Below are positions 28,922 to 39,092 of a stretch of 64,000 nt of DNA, piece by piece. The stretch lies in the NCBI RefSeq assembly GCF_003688285.1, contig NZ_RCNT01000003.1:317501-381500 (forward strand). Direction: 5' to 3'. The notes below the pieces were generated by a model, which saw nothing but the letters and a program-made list of their open reading frames with translations, did not search any database and had not been told where the DNA came from. A program made the position numbers and the translations under genes. Origin of the DNA: Rhodophyticola porphyridii. GTDB taxonomy: Bacteria > Pseudomonadota > Alphaproteobacteria > Rhodobacterales > Rhodobacteraceae. Position 1 is the stretch's first letter. Every line of letters starts with the position of its first letter.

Positions 28922-29818
28922 ATGGCATCGAAACGTGAAAAACGCGGTCTTGGGCGGGGCCTTTCGGCCCTGATGGCGGATATCGAGCCCACGTCCGAAG
29001 CGCCCGCTGACCCGTCTGGTGCCGTCGCGCGTCGCGCGGATCACCGGATTCCGGTGGAAATGATCCATCCCAATCCCGATCAGCCGCGTCGGAGCTTCAC
29101 GGAAGAGGCCCTGAACGAGCTTGCTGCGTCAATTCGGGAAAAGGGCGTCATTCAGCCGCTGATTCTACGACCCGACCCGGCAGAGCCGGGGATGTATCAG
29201 ATCGTTGCCGGGGAACGGCGCTGGCGCGCGTCGCAGCTTGCCCAACTTCATGATGTTCCGGCCATTGTGCGGGATTTCAATGATACGGAAGTTCTGGAAG
29301 TCGCGATAATCGAGAATATTCAGCGGTCCGATCTCAATCCGCTGGAAGAAGCGAGCGGTTATCGGCAACTTATGGACCGGTTCGGTCACACCCAGGAAAA
29401 GCTGGCGGAGGCGATGGGCAAAAGCCGAAGCCATGTTGCAAATCTTCTGAGGCTTCTGAACCTGCCGGAAGAGGTTCAGGATATGGTCCGTGATGGGCAG
29501 CTGTCGGCGGGTCACGCACGTGCCCTGATCACTGCCGATGATCCGATCGCTCTGGCGCAAAGGGTCATTTCCAGAGCCTTGTCGGTCCGCGACGTGGAGA
29601 AACTGGCCAAAGCCGCACCGGGCCGGGGAAAGCAGATAACTCGAAAACCCTCTGAGAAAGATGCGGATACGAAGGCGCTGGAAGGTGATTTATCGGCCGC
29701 GATCGGCATGAAGGTTGGTATTGATCATGATATCGCGCAGGGGTGCGGCACTATTTCCATAAAATACAAAGACTTATCACAGCTTGACGACATTGTTCGC
29801 ATTCTGAACCGTGGCTAG
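28922..29818 (+). CDS. parB: Chromosome partitioning protein ParB
   Basis: 298 residues from ATG at 28922 (MASKREKRGLGRGLSALMAD), with GAGGAG upstream. N-terminal CTPase domain with GERRWRASQLAQ and ENIQRSDLNPLEEA, then a helix-turn-helix TQEKLAEAMGKSRSHVANLL that reads parS, then a C-terminal dimerisation part. It spreads from the two parS sites upstream. It ends on a CTAG shared with convergent hemW. Confidence 0.97.
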   Translation: MASKREKRGLGRGLSALMADIEPTSEAPADPSGAVARRADHRIPVEMIHPNPDQPRRSFTEEALNELAASIREKGVIQPLILRPDPAEPGMYQIVAGERRWRASQLAQLHDVPAIVRDFNDTEVLEVAIIENIQRSDLNPLEEASGYRQLMDRFGHTQEKLAEAMGKSRSHVANLLRLLNLPEEVQDMVRDGQLSAGHARALITADDPIALAQRVISRALSVRDVEKLAKAAPGRGKQITRKPSEKDADTKALEGDLSAAIGMKVGIDHDIAQGCGTISIKYKDLSQLDDIVRILNRG

Positions 29819-30972
29819 CTGACAAGCAATTCGCGCAAGATCGCGTTGAGCACGGGCCGGCCCCGTTTCGTGGCTAGAAGTTGGGTGCCCCTTATCTCGA
29901 TGAAGCCATCTTCTGCTAGTCTATCCAGCGTATCAGGGTCGATCCCGGCTCCATTCAGAGCTTCGTAGCGCGCCATGTTGCTACCTTCGGCGAGGCGCAG
30001 GCTCATCATGAGATATTCCTGCGTCTGATCCGCCTGCGAAAGCTCGGTCCGTGCCGTTTCTCCGCTTCCCGTCCGTTCGACCTTTTCGAGCCACGCCTGC
30101 GGCAAGCGATGCGTTTCTGTCGCAAATCTGCTTGATCCAAGGGAAAGCCGCCCATGGGCGCCCGGGCCGATGCCGAGGTAGTCGCCGCAGCGCCAGTATA
30201 TCAGATTGTGCCGGGATTGAGCCATGTCCGCCGCGTGGTTGGAGATCTCATAGGCCGGAAACCCGGCCCGTTCGCACAACTCCTGCGTCAGCTCATACAT
30301 GTCCGCGCCAAGGTCATCGCCCGGCAATCCGGGCAGCCGGCCGAGGCGGTAGCGGTCGCCGAAGGCGGTGCCGTCCTCGATCGTCAGCTGGTAGAGAGAC
30401 AGGTGATCCAGCGCGAGCGAGAGGGCTTCGCTCAGCTCCGTCTTCCACGCCTCAAGGGTCTGATGCTGGCGTGCATAGATCAGATCGAAACTGACCCTGT
30501 CGAAGGAGTTTCTGGCAGTATCGAAGGCTTTCACGGCTTCCTCGACCGTGTGCAACCTCCCAAGTCGCTTCAGATCCTCGTCGTTCATTGCCTGAATTCC
30601 CATAGAGATCCGGGTGACGCCCGCCTCCCTGAAGCTCTGGAATTTCCCGGCCTCCACCGATGTCGGATTCGCCTCCAGCGTGATTTCCAGATCATTGGCC
30701 ACCGGCCATGTCTTGCGGATCTGGTCTATGATCGACCCGACGAGGTCTGGCGCCATGAGAGATGGCGTTCCGCCCCCGAAAAAAACGCTGTTCAGCGTCC
30801 GGTCCCCGGTCTCACGGCCTGCACGTTCAAGTTCCGCCAGAAAGGCCCGCTGCCAGCGGCCTTGATCTATCTCGGCGGATACGTGGGAGTTGAAATCGCA
30901 ATAGGGGCATTTGGCCTGACAGAATGGCCAGTGCAGATACAGACCGAACCCCGCGCTGTGCCAGTCAGCCAT
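29815..30972 (-). CDS. hemW: Radical SAM protein HemW
   Basis: 385 residues from MADWHSAGFGLYLHWPFCQA. The radical-SAM cluster motif is CQAKCPYC (CxxxCxxC) near residue 18, and the FFGGGTPSLM motif follows. Related to HemN but in the HemW group, thought to be a haem chaperone rather than a coproporphyrinogen dehydrogenase. The reading frame extends far upstream through rdgB and is not coding there. It overlaps the rdgB stop by eight bases. Confidence 0.93.
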   Translation of the reverse strand: MADWHSAGFGLYLHWPFCQAKCPYCDFNSHVSAEIDQGRWQRAFLAELERAGRETGDRTLNSVFFGGGTPSLMAPDLVGSIIDQIRKTWPVANDLEITLEANPTSVEAGKFQSFREAGVTRISMGIQAMNDEDLKRLGRLHTVEEAVKAFDTARNSFDRVSFDLIYARQHQTLEAWKTELSEALSLALDHLSLYQLTIEDGTAFGDRYRLGRLPGLPGDDLGADMYELTQELCERAGFPAYEISNHAADMAQSRHNLIYWRCGDYLGIGPGAHGRLSLGSSRFATETHRLPQAWLEKVERTGSGETARTELSQADQTQEYLMMSLRLAEGSNMARYEALNGAGIDPDTLDRLAEDGFIEIRGTQLLATKRGRPVLNAILRELLVS

Positions 30973-31576
30973 CGCCGAAGATCGCGACCAGTTTGCGGAA
31001 AGCATCGGCTCGGTGGCTGATCTTGTTCTTTTCCCAACGGTCCATTTCCCCAAAGGTGATATCATATCCGTCGGGTTGGAAAACCGGGTCGTAGCCATGG
31101 CCCTGGCTTCCGCGCATCGGCCAGACAAACTGACCCTCCATGACACCGGGAAACACCTCGTCATGGCCATCGGGCCATGCGAGCACGAGGGTGCAGCAGA
31201 ACCGCGCCGTTCTGGGAAATGATGCGTTTTTCGCTTCCAGCGCATCATGGGCCCGGGTCATCGCCATGACAAAATCCCGCCCGTGGCCGGTTTCGGCCCA
31301 ATCGGCGGTGTAAACGCCCGGAGCGCCGTCCAGCGCATCAATCTCGATACCGCTGTCATCGGCCAGGGCCGGCATACCGGTGGCCTGCGCCGCGGCATGT
31401 GCTTTCAGCCGGGCATTTTCGACAAAGCTGGTTCCCGTTTCTTCCGGTTCGGGAAGACCGTGGTCCTTTGCGGAAGTGACCCTGATACCGTAGGGCGCCA
31501 GAAGATGCGCGATTTCATCCAGCTTGCCCTGATTGTGGGTCGCCACAAGCAGGGTATCGCCGGAAAACCGGCGCAT
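30965..31576 (-). CDS. rdgB: XTP/dITP pyrophosphatase RdgB
   Basis: 203 residues from MRRFSGDTLLVATHNQGKLD. The substrate-binding SFVENARLKA, the catalytic LADDSGIEIDAL and the HGYDPVFQPDG motifs are typical of the RdgB/HAM1 family. It removes ITP, dITP and XTP from the nucleotide pool. It starts one base after the rph stop and overlaps hemW. Confidence 0.96.
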   Translation of the reverse strand: MRRFSGDTLLVATHNQGKLDEIAHLLAPYGIRVTSAKDHGLPEPEETGTSFVENARLKAHAAAQATGMPALADDSGIEIDALDGAPGVYTADWAETGHGRDFVMAMTRAHDALEAKNASFPRTARFCCTLVLAWPDGHDEVFPGVMEGQFVWPMRGSQGHGYDPVFQPDGYDITFGEMDRWEKNKISHRADAFRKLVAIFGDG

Positions 31577-31577
31577 C

Positions 31578-32291
31578 TCAGGCAATTGCCTTCGCTTGCG
31601 CGGCAACCAGTTCGGACACACCCTTTTCCGCCAGTGACAGAAGTTCCGCAAACTGGTCGCGCGAGAACGTGGCGCCCTCTGCGCTGGCCTGAACTTCTAT
31701 CATCTGCGCACTGCCGGTCATGACGAAATTGGCGTCGGTGCCCGCCTCGCTGTCTTCGGGATAGTCCAGATCCAGAACGGGTTGGCCTGCATAAACCCCG
31801 CAGGAGATGGCCGCCACATGATCGGTGATCGGGTCAGACAGAACGTCACCGGCGGCCATCAGCTTGTTCACGGCAAGCCGTAAGGCCACCCATCCGCCGG
31901 TGATGGACGCGCAGCGGGTGCCGCCATCGGCCTGGATCACATCGCAATCGACGGTGATCTGGCGTTCGCCGAGAGCCACGCGGTCGATCCCGGCCCGAAG
32001 GGACCGCCCGATCAGCCGCTGGATTTCCTGTGTGCGACCCGATTGCTTGCCGGCGGCCGCTTCGCGCCGCATCCGTGTATGGGTCGCCCGGGGCAGCATT
32101 CCGTACTCGGCGGTGACCCAGCCGAGCCCGGTGTTCTTCAGAAACGGCGGTACCCGCTCTTCAAGGGAGGCGGTGCAAAGAACATGGGTGTTCCCGCATT
32201 TGATCAGGCAGGAGCCTTCGGCATGTGCAGTCACACCGGTTTCGATGGAAATCGGGCGCAGCTCGTCTAGGTTTCGGCCGGAAGGACGCAT
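31578..32291 (-). CDS. rph: Ribonuclease PH
   Basis: 237 residues from [20 protein letters not shown]. It is a phosphorolytic 3'-5' exoribonuclease trimming tRNA 3' ends. RNase PH hallmarks are [20 protein letters not shown], the arginine-rich [20 protein letters not shown], and [13 protein letters not shown]. It is divergent from hrcA and first gene of rph-rdgB-hemW. Confidence 0.96.
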   Translation of the reverse strand: MRPSGRNLDELRPISIETGVTAHAEGSCLIKCGNTHVLCTASLEERVPPFLKNTGLGWVTAEYGMLPRATHTRMRREAAAGKQSGRTQEIQRLIGRSLRAGIDRVALGERQITVDCDVIQADGGTRCASITGGWVALRLAVNKLMAAGDVLSDPITDHVAAISCGVYAGQPVLDLDYPEDSEAGTDANFVMTGSAQMIEVQASAEGATFSRDQFAELLSLAEKGVSELVAAQAKAIA

Positions 32292-32354
32292 ATCTGACTC
32301 CGTGGAATGTGTTTGGTCTGGATAGTCCGCCATGGCGCGCGGGCGCAACCCCGA

Positions 32355-32383
32355 TTGACCTCTTCCACGCCGCGCCGCTTAAT
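32355..32383 (+). promoter_or_regulatory. Predicted promoter of hrcA
   Basis: TTGACC (32355-32360) and CTTAAT (32378-32383) with 17-base spacing. A transcript from about 32390 would leave a short leader before the hrcA ATG at 32411. I see no CIRCE element (TTAGCACTC-N9-GAGTGCTAA). Confidence 0.45.
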
Positions 32384-32410
32384 GGCCCGGCTCCAAGGAT
32401 GAAGCTGAAA

Positions 32411-33475
32411 ATGGCAGACCAGTCGAATATCCTGAACGAGATGAACGATCGCTCCCGCGAGGTGTTTCGCCGCGTGGTGGAGGGATATCTGGAATCCGGC
32501 GCGCCGGTAGGATCGCGCACGCTCACGCGCAGTCTCTCGGAGCAGGTGTCCGCGGCGACAGTGCGGAACGTGATGCAGGATCTGGAGTATCTCGGTCTGC
32601 TCGGCAGCCCCCATATATCTGCCGGTCGCGTTCCGACGCAGTTGGGCCTGCGGATGTTCGTTGACGGGCTTCTGGAGGTCGGCGACCTGACAGACGAGGA
32701 CCGTGGAAAAATTGACGCCACTCTTGGCGGCAATTCCGAGGATGTGACCACGATGCTTGACCGCATCGGATCCGCCCTGTCCGGCGTGACCCATGGGGCC
32801 AGCCTTGTTCTGGTGCCGAAGCACGAAGCGCCGATCAAGCATATCGAGTTCGTATCCCTTTCGCCGGATCAGGCACTTGTGGTTCTGGTGTTCGGCGATG
32901 GGCATGTGGAAAACCGGCTGTTCCAGCCGCCACCGGGCCAGACGCCAAACTCCATGCGCGAGGCGGCCAATTTTCTGAACGCGCTTGCCGCCGGCAAGAC
33001 CCTCCGGACGCTTCGCAGTGTCATGGAGACCGAGATAAAGGCCCGCCGTCAGGAGATCGACAGCCTTGCCCGGGGCCTGATCGAGAGCGGGCTTGCCATA
33101 TGGGAGAACGAAGGCGACCGAACCGAGCGTCTGATCGTTCGCGGCCGCTCGCATCTTCTGGATACCGCGCCCGAAAATGACGATCTGGATCGCATCCGTA
33201 CCCTGTTTGACGACCTGGAACGCAAGCGCGACATCGCCGAATTCCTGGAGCTGACCGAAGGTGGCGAGGGTGTGCGCATATTTATCGGGTCGGAGAACAA
33301 GTTATTTTCACTTTCGGGTTCCTCTCTGGTGGTCTCTCCTTATATGAACGCTGACCGAAAGATCGTCGGTGCGGTGGGCGTCATCGGGCCGACTCGTCTG
33401 AATTATGGTCGGATCGTTCCGATCGTTGATTATACGGCACAGCTGGTCGGAAAGCTGATCTCCGACCGGGGTTAA
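32411..33475 (+). CDS. hrcA: Heat-inducible transcription repressor HrcA
   Basis: 354 residues from MADQSNILNEMNDRSREVFR. N-terminal winged-helix segment GSRTLTRSLSEQVSAATVRN and the ISAGRVPTQLGLRMFVDGL motif, followed by a GAF-like dimer domain. HrcA normally represses groESL or dnaK operons through CIRCE. I chose this ATG because the AAGGATG site is well spaced; an ATG four codons earlier is possible. It is followed after 11 bases by grpE. Confidence 0.94.
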   Translation: MADQSNILNEMNDRSREVFRRVVEGYLESGAPVGSRTLTRSLSEQVSAATVRNVMQDLEYLGLLGSPHISAGRVPTQLGLRMFVDGLLEVGDLTDEDRGKIDATLGGNSEDVTTMLDRIGSALSGVTHGASLVLVPKHEAPIKHIEFVSLSPDQALVVLVFGDGHVENRLFQPPPGQTPNSMREAANFLNALAAGKTLRTLRSVMETEIKARRQEIDSLARGLIESGLAIWENEGDRTERLIVRGRSHLLDTAPENDDLDRIRTLFDDLERKRDIAEFLELTEGGEGVRIFIGSENKLFSLSGSSLVVSPYMNADRKIVGAVGVIGPTRLNYGRIVPIVDYTAQLVGKLISDRG

Positions 33476-33486
33476 AAGGGTTAGAT

Positions 33487-34056
33487 ATGGCAGATCCCAA
33501 GGAAGATCCGTTCCTGGATGATGTGGAAGAGATAGAGGCAAGCCTCGACGAGATGATGGAAGCCGAAGGCATCGCGGAGCCCGAGGTTTCCGAAGTGGAC
33601 GCGTTGAAAGCGGAACGCGACGAGCTGAAAGACCGGCTTTTGCGGGTGTTGGCCGATTCGGAAAACATGCGCAAACGCGGTGAACGGGACCGGCGCGAGG
33701 CCGAGCAATACGGAGGCTCGCGTCTGGCGCGGGATCTTCTGCCGGTCTACGACAATCTCCGCCGTGCGCTGGATATCGTGAACGACGATCAGAAAGCCGT
33801 CGCAGGTGGTGTGATCGACGGCGTCGAGTTGACCCTTCGGGAGCTTCTCAATGTTTTCACCAAACACGGGATGACCCCGATTGTCCCGCAGGCCGGAGAC
33901 AAGTTCGACCCGCAACAGCATCAGGCGATGTTCGAGGCGCCGGTGCCGGGCACGAAGTCGGGCGAGATCATCGAGGTGATGGCCGAAGGCTTCATGCTAC
34001 ATGACCGGCTGCTGAGACCGGCACAGGTCGGCGTGTCCTCCATGCCCGCGTCCTAG
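33487..34056 (+). CDS. grpE: Nucleotide exchange factor GrpE
   Basis: 189 residues. Acidic N-terminus, long coiled coil around DALKAERDELKDRLLRVLAD, and the GrpE signature DLLPVYDNLRRALDIV with the beta-domain GDKFDPQQHQAMFEA. It releases ADP from DnaK, whose gene lies 7 kb away. Its stop shares CTAG with convergent mutS. Confidence 0.97.
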   Translation: MADPKEDPFLDDVEEIEASLDEMMEAEGIAEPEVSEVDALKAERDELKDRLLRVLADSENMRKRGERDRREAEQYGGSRLARDLLPVYDNLRRALDIVNDDQKAVAGGVIDGVELTLRELLNVFTKHGMTPIVPQAGDKFDPQQHQAMFEAPVPGTKSGEIIEVMAEGFMLHDRLLRPAQVGVSSMPAS

Positions 34057-36692
34057 TCTCCCATCGCGGCTTTCAGCTCGTAGATCAGTGAAAGCGCCTC
34101 TCGCGCGGTCAACTCGTCCGGATGAACCTGCCTCAGGCGATCTTCGAGCGGAGATTGCCTGGTGGCGGCGACCTGCGGTTGCGGAGATACAGCGAAAAGA
34201 GGGAGGTCATCGATCAGCGTGTCCTTTCGCTGATTTCCCTCTCGCTCTCCGCGCTCAAGCGCCTCAAGCACCGTCTGTGCCCGCGAGATGACCGATGCGG
34301 GCAGCCCGGCCAGCTTTGCAACCTGTACGCCATAGGAGCGATCCGCGGCACCTTCGCGCACCTCGTGAAGGAATATCACCTCGCCGTCCCACTCCTTCAC
34401 CGCGACGGTGGCATTGGCCACGCCCTCCAGTCGGGCGGCAAGGCCAGTCATCTCATGATAATGGGTCGCGAAGAGCGCGCGGCATCTGTTGACCGCATGC
34501 AAATGCTCTAGCGTGGCCCATGCAATCGAAAGGCCGTCATAAGTGGCCGTTCCGCGCCCGATTTCATCCAGGATGACCAAAGCGCGGTCATCCGCCTGAT
34601 TGAGGATCGTCGCGGTTTCCACCATTTCCACCATGAAGGTCGACCGCCCTCTTGCGAGATCGTCGGATGCGCCCACACGGCTGAAAACCTGGCTCACAAT
34701 CCCGATATGCGCTGCACTGGCCGGCACGAAACATCCCATTTGCGCGAGAATGGCGATCAGCGCATTTTGCCTCAGGAAGGTGGATTTGCCCGCCATATTC
34801 GGCCCGGTGAGCAGGGTGATGGCGGCCGCGCCCTTCCCTGCACTCAGCCTGCAGTCATTGGCGATGAAGGACTCTCCGGCGGCCTGAAGCGCGGCCTCGA
34901 CGACCGGATGCCTGCCATCGGTGATCACAAACTCCCGGCTGTCATCCACCTTCGGCCGGGTCCAGTCCTTGTCGCGCGCCAGATCAGCCAGCGCCGTCGC
35001 AACATCAAACTCGGCCAGGGCGCGCGCTGTGGCGCCGATCGGGCCGTGTTCATCGAGAATCGCGATCCTGAGTGTCTCGAACAGAGTCTTTTCGATTATC
35101 AGCGCGCGCTGACCGGCATTCAGGATCTTCGTTTCCAGTTCCGACAACTCCACTGTGGTAAACCGCACCGCATTCGCCGTGGTCTGCCGATGAATGAAGC
35201 TATCGGATAGGGGGGGGGAGAGCATTTTCTCCGCATGGGTCGCCGTGGTTTCGATGAAATAGCCGAGCACGTTGTTATGTTTGATCTTGAGCGAGGGGAT
35301 CCCGGACTGTTCCACGTAATCCGCCTGCATTTTCGCGATGACGCCTCGGCCTTCGTCGCGCAGGCTGCGGGCCTCGTCGAGCTCACTGTCGAAACCGGCG
35401 GCGATGAAGCCGCCGTCCCGTGCGAGAAGAGGCGGCTCGGCAACCAGAGCGTCGCTCAGATGCGCCACAAGATCGTCATGGCCGCGCAGATCCGTGGCAG
35501 CGTCCGCAAGAATTTCCGGTAGCTCCGCGCCGCTGACCAGTTGCGCCAATGCTTCGGCGGCGGTCAATCCGTTGCGGATCGCGGCCAGATCACGGGGCCC
35601 GCCGCGGTCCAGCGCAAGCCGTGACAGGGCCCGGTCCAGATCCGGCACCTGCCGTAAAGCGGCCCGGATATCCGCGGCCAGCCCGGTATTGTCTAACATC
35701 GCGCCAACCCCGTCATGGCGGGCGGTAATAATGTCAAGATGGGTGGAGGGGCTGGATAGCCGTCGTTCAAATAGCCGGGCGCCGCCAGCGGTCAGCGTCC
35801 GGTCGATCGTTGCCGCAAGACTGCCCGCGCGCCCGCCGTTCAGGCTGCCCGTCAGTTCCAGATTGCGGCGCGTGGCGGCGTCAATCTGCATGACCCGGCC
35901 GAGGCTCTGTTTCCGAGGTGGCCTGAGCAACGGCAGATTGCCTTTCTGCGTAAGCTCCAGATAGTCGATCAGCGCGCCCATTGCGCTGAGATCCGGGCGG
36001 GTGAAGGACCCGAAGGGATCGAGCGTTTTGACCTTAAACAGAGACTGAATCCGCGCTTCTGCCGAACCACTGTCGAAGCTTGCCGGAGACAGATGGGTCA
36101 GTGCCGCGCCGCTGTCCCGGATCAGGTCTTGCCGTGCGCCGTCCAGGCCATCGGAAACCAGCACCTCACGAGGGCCGAGCCGGGCAAGTTCAGGGGACAA
36201 TTGCACCGGCGGGCAAGCCATAACCTGAAACGCGCCGGTGGAGATATCGGCCCAGGCAAGCGCGCCCTCGCCGCGCACCTCGGCATATGCTGCAAGATAA
36301 TTGTGGCGCCGCGCGTCAAGAAGGCTGTCTTCGGTCAGCGTACCCGGGGTCACAAGCCGAACCACCTCCCGGCGGACGACCGACTTCGACCCGCGTTTCT
36401 TTGCTTCCGCAGGATCTTCCATCTGTTCGCAAACCGCCACGCGGAACCCCTTGCGGATCAGGGTGAGCAGATACCCTTCGGCGGAATTGGCCGGTACACC
36501 GCACATCGGGATATCGCCGCCGTCATGCTTGCCGCGCTTGGTCAGTGCGATGTCCAGCGCCTCCGCGGCCGCAACCGCGTCATCGAAGAACATCTCGTAG
36601 AAATCGCCCATGCGGTAGAACAACAGCGCATCGCTGTGCTGCGCCTTGATTTCCATGTATTGCGCCATCATTGGTGTGACTTGCGCGGTCAT
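34053..36692 (-). CDS. mutS: DNA mismatch repair protein MutS
   Basis: 879 residues from MTAQVTPMMAQYMEIKAQHS. The mismatch-reading motif FYRMGDFYEMFFDDA is near residue 25 (Phe-x-Glu). The ATPase has Walker A LLTGPNMAGKSTFLRQN and Walker B VILDEIGRGTATYDGLSIAW. It recognises mismatches and recruits MutL. The reading frame extends upstream across maeB but the conserved start is clear. Divergent from maeB. Confidence 0.97.
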   Translation of the reverse strand: MTAQVTPMMAQYMEIKAQHSDALLFYRMGDFYEMFFDDAVAAAEALDIALTKRGKHDGGDIPMCGVPANSAEGYLLTLIRKGFRVAVCEQMEDPAEAKKRGSKSVVRREVVRLVTPGTLTEDSLLDARRHNYLAAYAEVRGEGALAWADISTGAFQVMACPPVQLSPELARLGPREVLVSDGLDGARQDLIRDSGAALTHLSPASFDSGSAEARIQSLFKVKTLDPFGSFTRPDLSAMGALIDYLELTQKGNLPLLRPPRKQSLGRVMQIDAATRRNLELTGSLNGGRAGSLAATIDRTLTAGGARLFERRLSSPSTHLDIITARHDGVGAMLDNTGLAADIRAALRQVPDLDRALSRLALDRGGPRDLAAIRNGLTAAEALAQLVSGAELPEILADAATDLRGHDDLVAHLSDALVAEPPLLARDGGFIAAGFDSELDEARSLRDEGRGVIAKMQADYVEQSGIPSLKIKHNNVLGYFIETTATHAEKMLSPPLSDSFIHRQTTANAVRFTTVELSELETKILNAGQRALIIEKTLFETLRIAILDEHGPIGATARALAEFDVATALADLARDKDWTRPKVDDSREFVITDGRHPVVEAALQAAGESFIANDCRLSAGKGAAAITLLTGPNMAGKSTFLRQNALIAILAQMGCFVPASAAHIGIVSQVFSRVGASDDLARGRSTFMVEMVETATILNQADDRALVILDEIGRGTATYDGLSIAWATLEHLHAVNRCRALFATHYHEMTGLAARLEGVANATVAVKEWDGEVIFLHEVREGAADRSYGVQVAKLAGLPASVISRAQTVLEALERGEREGNQRKDTLIDDLPLFAVSPQPQVAATRQSPLEDRLRQVHPDELTAREALSLIYELKAAMGD

Positions 36693-36739
36693 TCCGGCGG
36701 CTCCCCTGTTCGCACCTGCGCAGCCTACAAACGGGTCCG

Positions 36740-36756
36740 TCCGGGCGAAACCCGGA
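36740..36756. repeat. Small inverted repeat between mutS and maeB
   Basis: TCCGGG-CGAAA-CCCGGA, a six-base stem with five-base loop in the divergent mutS-maeB gap. Possible leader hairpin; role unknown. Confidence 0.35.
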
Positions 36757-36827
36757 AATGCCACATGTTGTGAGGTGTGCGCATCAGGGCTAAGACGGGA
36801 AGCGTCGCAAAAAAGGGCCCCGAGACA

Positions 36828-39089
36828 ATGCCGAACAAAAGCAGGATCACCCGTGAAGAGGCGCTCGCCTATCATCTGGAGCCGCGTCCCGGCAAGATCG
36901 ACATTCAGGCTTCCACCCCGATGGCGACGCAGCGGGATCTCAGTCTCGCCTATTCGCCCGGCGTGGCCGTGCCGTGCGAGGAGATCGCCGCAAATCCCGA
37001 GCTGGCCTATGACTACACCACAAAGGGCAACATGGTCGCCGTCATCTCCAACGGGACAGCGGTCCTTGGTCTGGGCAATCTGGGCGCGCTTGCATCCAAA
37101 CCCGTGATGGAAGGCAAATCCGTCCTTTTCAAGCGGTTCGCCGACGTGAACTCGATCGATATCGAGCTGGACACGGAGAATGTGGACGAGTTCGTGAATG
37201 CCGTTCGACTGATGGGCCCCACATTCGGCGGCATCAATCTGGAAGATATCAAGGCGCCTGAATGTTTCATGATCGAACAGCGCCTGAAGGAAGAGATGGA
37301 CATCCCCGTCTTCCATGACGACCAGCACGGAACGGCGGTGATCTGTGCCGCGGGGCTGATCAACGCGCTGCATCTTTCGAACAAGAAGATCGAGGATTGC
37401 AGGATCGTGTTGAACGGCGCGGGTGCCGCCGGGATCGCTTGTATCGAACTGCTCAAAGCCATGGGCGCGCGTCACGAAAACTGCATCATTTGCGACACCA
37501 AGGGCGTGATTTATCAGGGCCGCACCGATGGCATGAACCAATGGAAATCGGCCCATGCGGTGAAGACCGATCTGCGGACGCTGGAAGAGGCGATGTCGGG
37601 TGCGGACGTCTTCCTCGGCGTGTCGGTCAAAGGGGCCGTGACGCCGGAGATGGTCAGGAGCATGGCCGAAAACCCGGTGATCTTCGCGATGGCGAATCCC
37701 GATCCTGAAATCACACCCGAGCAGGCCCGCGAGGTACGCTCGGACGCGATCGTGGCGACCGGGCGGTCAGACTACCCAAATCAGGTGAATAATGTTCTGG
37801 GCTTTCCGTATCTGTTCCGCGGCGCGCTGGATATTCATGCCCGAGCCATAAACGACGACATGAAAATCGCCTGTGCCGAAGCCCTTGCAAAGCTGGCACG
37901 GGAAGACGTACCGGACGAGGTTGCGATGGCATATGGCCGCAAGCTCACTTTCGGGCGCGACTACATCATTCCCACGCCCTTTGATCCGCGCCTGATCTAC
38001 GTGGTTCCTCCGGCGGTGGCGCGCGCGGGCATGGATACCGGCGTTGCGCGCCGCCCGATCATCGATCTGGATGCCTATGTCACCACACTGCGCGCCCGGA
38101 TGGATCCGACCTCCTCGATCCTGCAAGGGATCAACGTGCGCGCCCGGAACGCGCAGGCCCGGATGATTTTCGCCGAAGGAGACGATGTCCGGGTATTGCG
38201 CGCGGCAGTTGCCTATCAGCGAAACGGTATGGGCAAGGCGCTGATCGTCGGACGCGAGGCGGATGTGAAGGAAAAGCTTGATGCCGCAGGGCTTGCCGAT
38301 GCGGTGGACGAGCTGGAAGTGGTGAATGCCGCAAATACGTCCCATCTTGAGAGCTACAAGTCATTCCTCTACCAGAGATTGCAGCGGAAAGGCTTCGATC
38401 ACCACGATATCCACCGGCTCGCCGCCCGCGATAGACATGTCTTCTCCGCGCTGATGCTGGCCCATGGCCATGGTGACGGGCTGGTGACGGGGGCGACACG
38501 CAAATCGGCGCATGTTCTGGGTCTTCTGGGCCATGTCTTCGACGCAACCGCGGCCGATGGGGCCGTGGGGGTGACGGCGATGATCCATAAAGGGCGTATC
38601 GTGCTGGTGGCCGATACGCTTGTGCATGAATGGCCCGAGGCAGAAGACCTCGCCCTGATCGCGGAGCGCGGCGCACATGTCGCGCGCCATCTGGGGCTGG
38701 AGCCGAAGGTTGCGTTTGTCAGCTTTTCGACCTTTGGATACCCGGTGTCCGAACGCGCCGAGAAGATGCATCAGGCGCCGAGGGTTCTGGACAGAAAAGG
38801 TGTGGACTTTGAATATGATGGTGAAATGGCCATCGATGTCGCGCTCAACCCCGAGGTGATGGCGCAATATCCGTTCTGCAAGCTTTCCGGTCCGGCAAAT
38901 GTTCTGGTGGTGCCGGCACGGCATTCTGCGTCGATCTCGGTCAAACTGATGCAGGAAATGGCTGGCGCGACCGTAATCGGCCCGATTCTGACCGGGCTGG
39001 ACCGGCCTGTGCAGATTTGCTCGACCGTATCCACCGCCAACGACATTCTGAACATGGCCGTGATGGCGGCCTGCGAGATCGGGCGCTGA
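36828..39089 (+). CDS. maeB: NADP-dependent malic enzyme, MaeB type with C-terminal phosphotransacetylase-like domain
   Basis: 753 residues from MPNKSRITREEALAYHLEPR. Malic enzyme part to about 430, with PVFHDDQHGTAVICAAGLIN and a nucleotide motif IVLNGAGAAGIACIELL. The C-terminal 320 residues are a phosphate acetyltransferase-like domain (RMIFAEGDDVRVLRAAV, LVTGATRKSAHVLG). In MaeB proteins this domain is regulatory, sensing acetyl-CoA. The enzyme converts malate to pyruvate and CO2 with reduction of NADP. Confidence 0.95.
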   Translation: MPNKSRITREEALAYHLEPRPGKIDIQASTPMATQRDLSLAYSPGVAVPCEEIAANPELAYDYTTKGNMVAVISNGTAVLGLGNLGALASKPVMEGKSVLFKRFADVNSIDIELDTENVDEFVNAVRLMGPTFGGINLEDIKAPECFMIEQRLKEEMDIPVFHDDQHGTAVICAAGLINALHLSNKKIEDCRIVLNGAGAAGIACIELLKAMGARHENCIICDTKGVIYQGRTDGMNQWKSAHAVKTDLRTLEEAMSGADVFLGVSVKGAVTPEMVRSMAENPVIFAMANPDPEITPEQAREVRSDAIVATGRSDYPNQVNNVLGFPYLFRGALDIHARAINDDMKIACAEALAKLAREDVPDEVAMAYGRKLTFGRDYIIPTPFDPRLIYVVPPAVARAGMDTGVARRPIIDLDAYVTTLRARMDPTSSILQGINVRARNAQARMIFAEGDDVRVLRAAVAYQRNGMGKALIVGREADVKEKLDAAGLADAVDELEVVNAANTSHLESYKSFLYQRLQRKGFDHHDIHRLAARDRHVFSALMLAHGHGDGLVTGATRKSAHVLGLLGHVFDATAADGAVGVTAMIHKGRIVLVADTLVHEWPEAEDLALIAERGAHVARHLGLEPKVAFVSFSTFGYPVSERAEKMHQAPRVLDRKGVDFEYDGEMAIDVALNPEVMAQYPFCKLSGPANVLVVPARHSASISVKLMQEMAGATVIGPILTGLDRPVQICSTVSTANDILNMAVMAACEIGR

Positions 39090-39092
39090 CCC

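Noticed and set aside
32292-32410. CIRCE element upstream of hrcA
   Set aside because: No TTAGCACTC or GAGTGCTAA half site could be found in the rph-hrcA gap.
33478-34060. rho-independent terminator at the grpE/mutS junction
   Set aside because: Stops overlap in CTAG and no stem with T-run is visible on either strand nearby.
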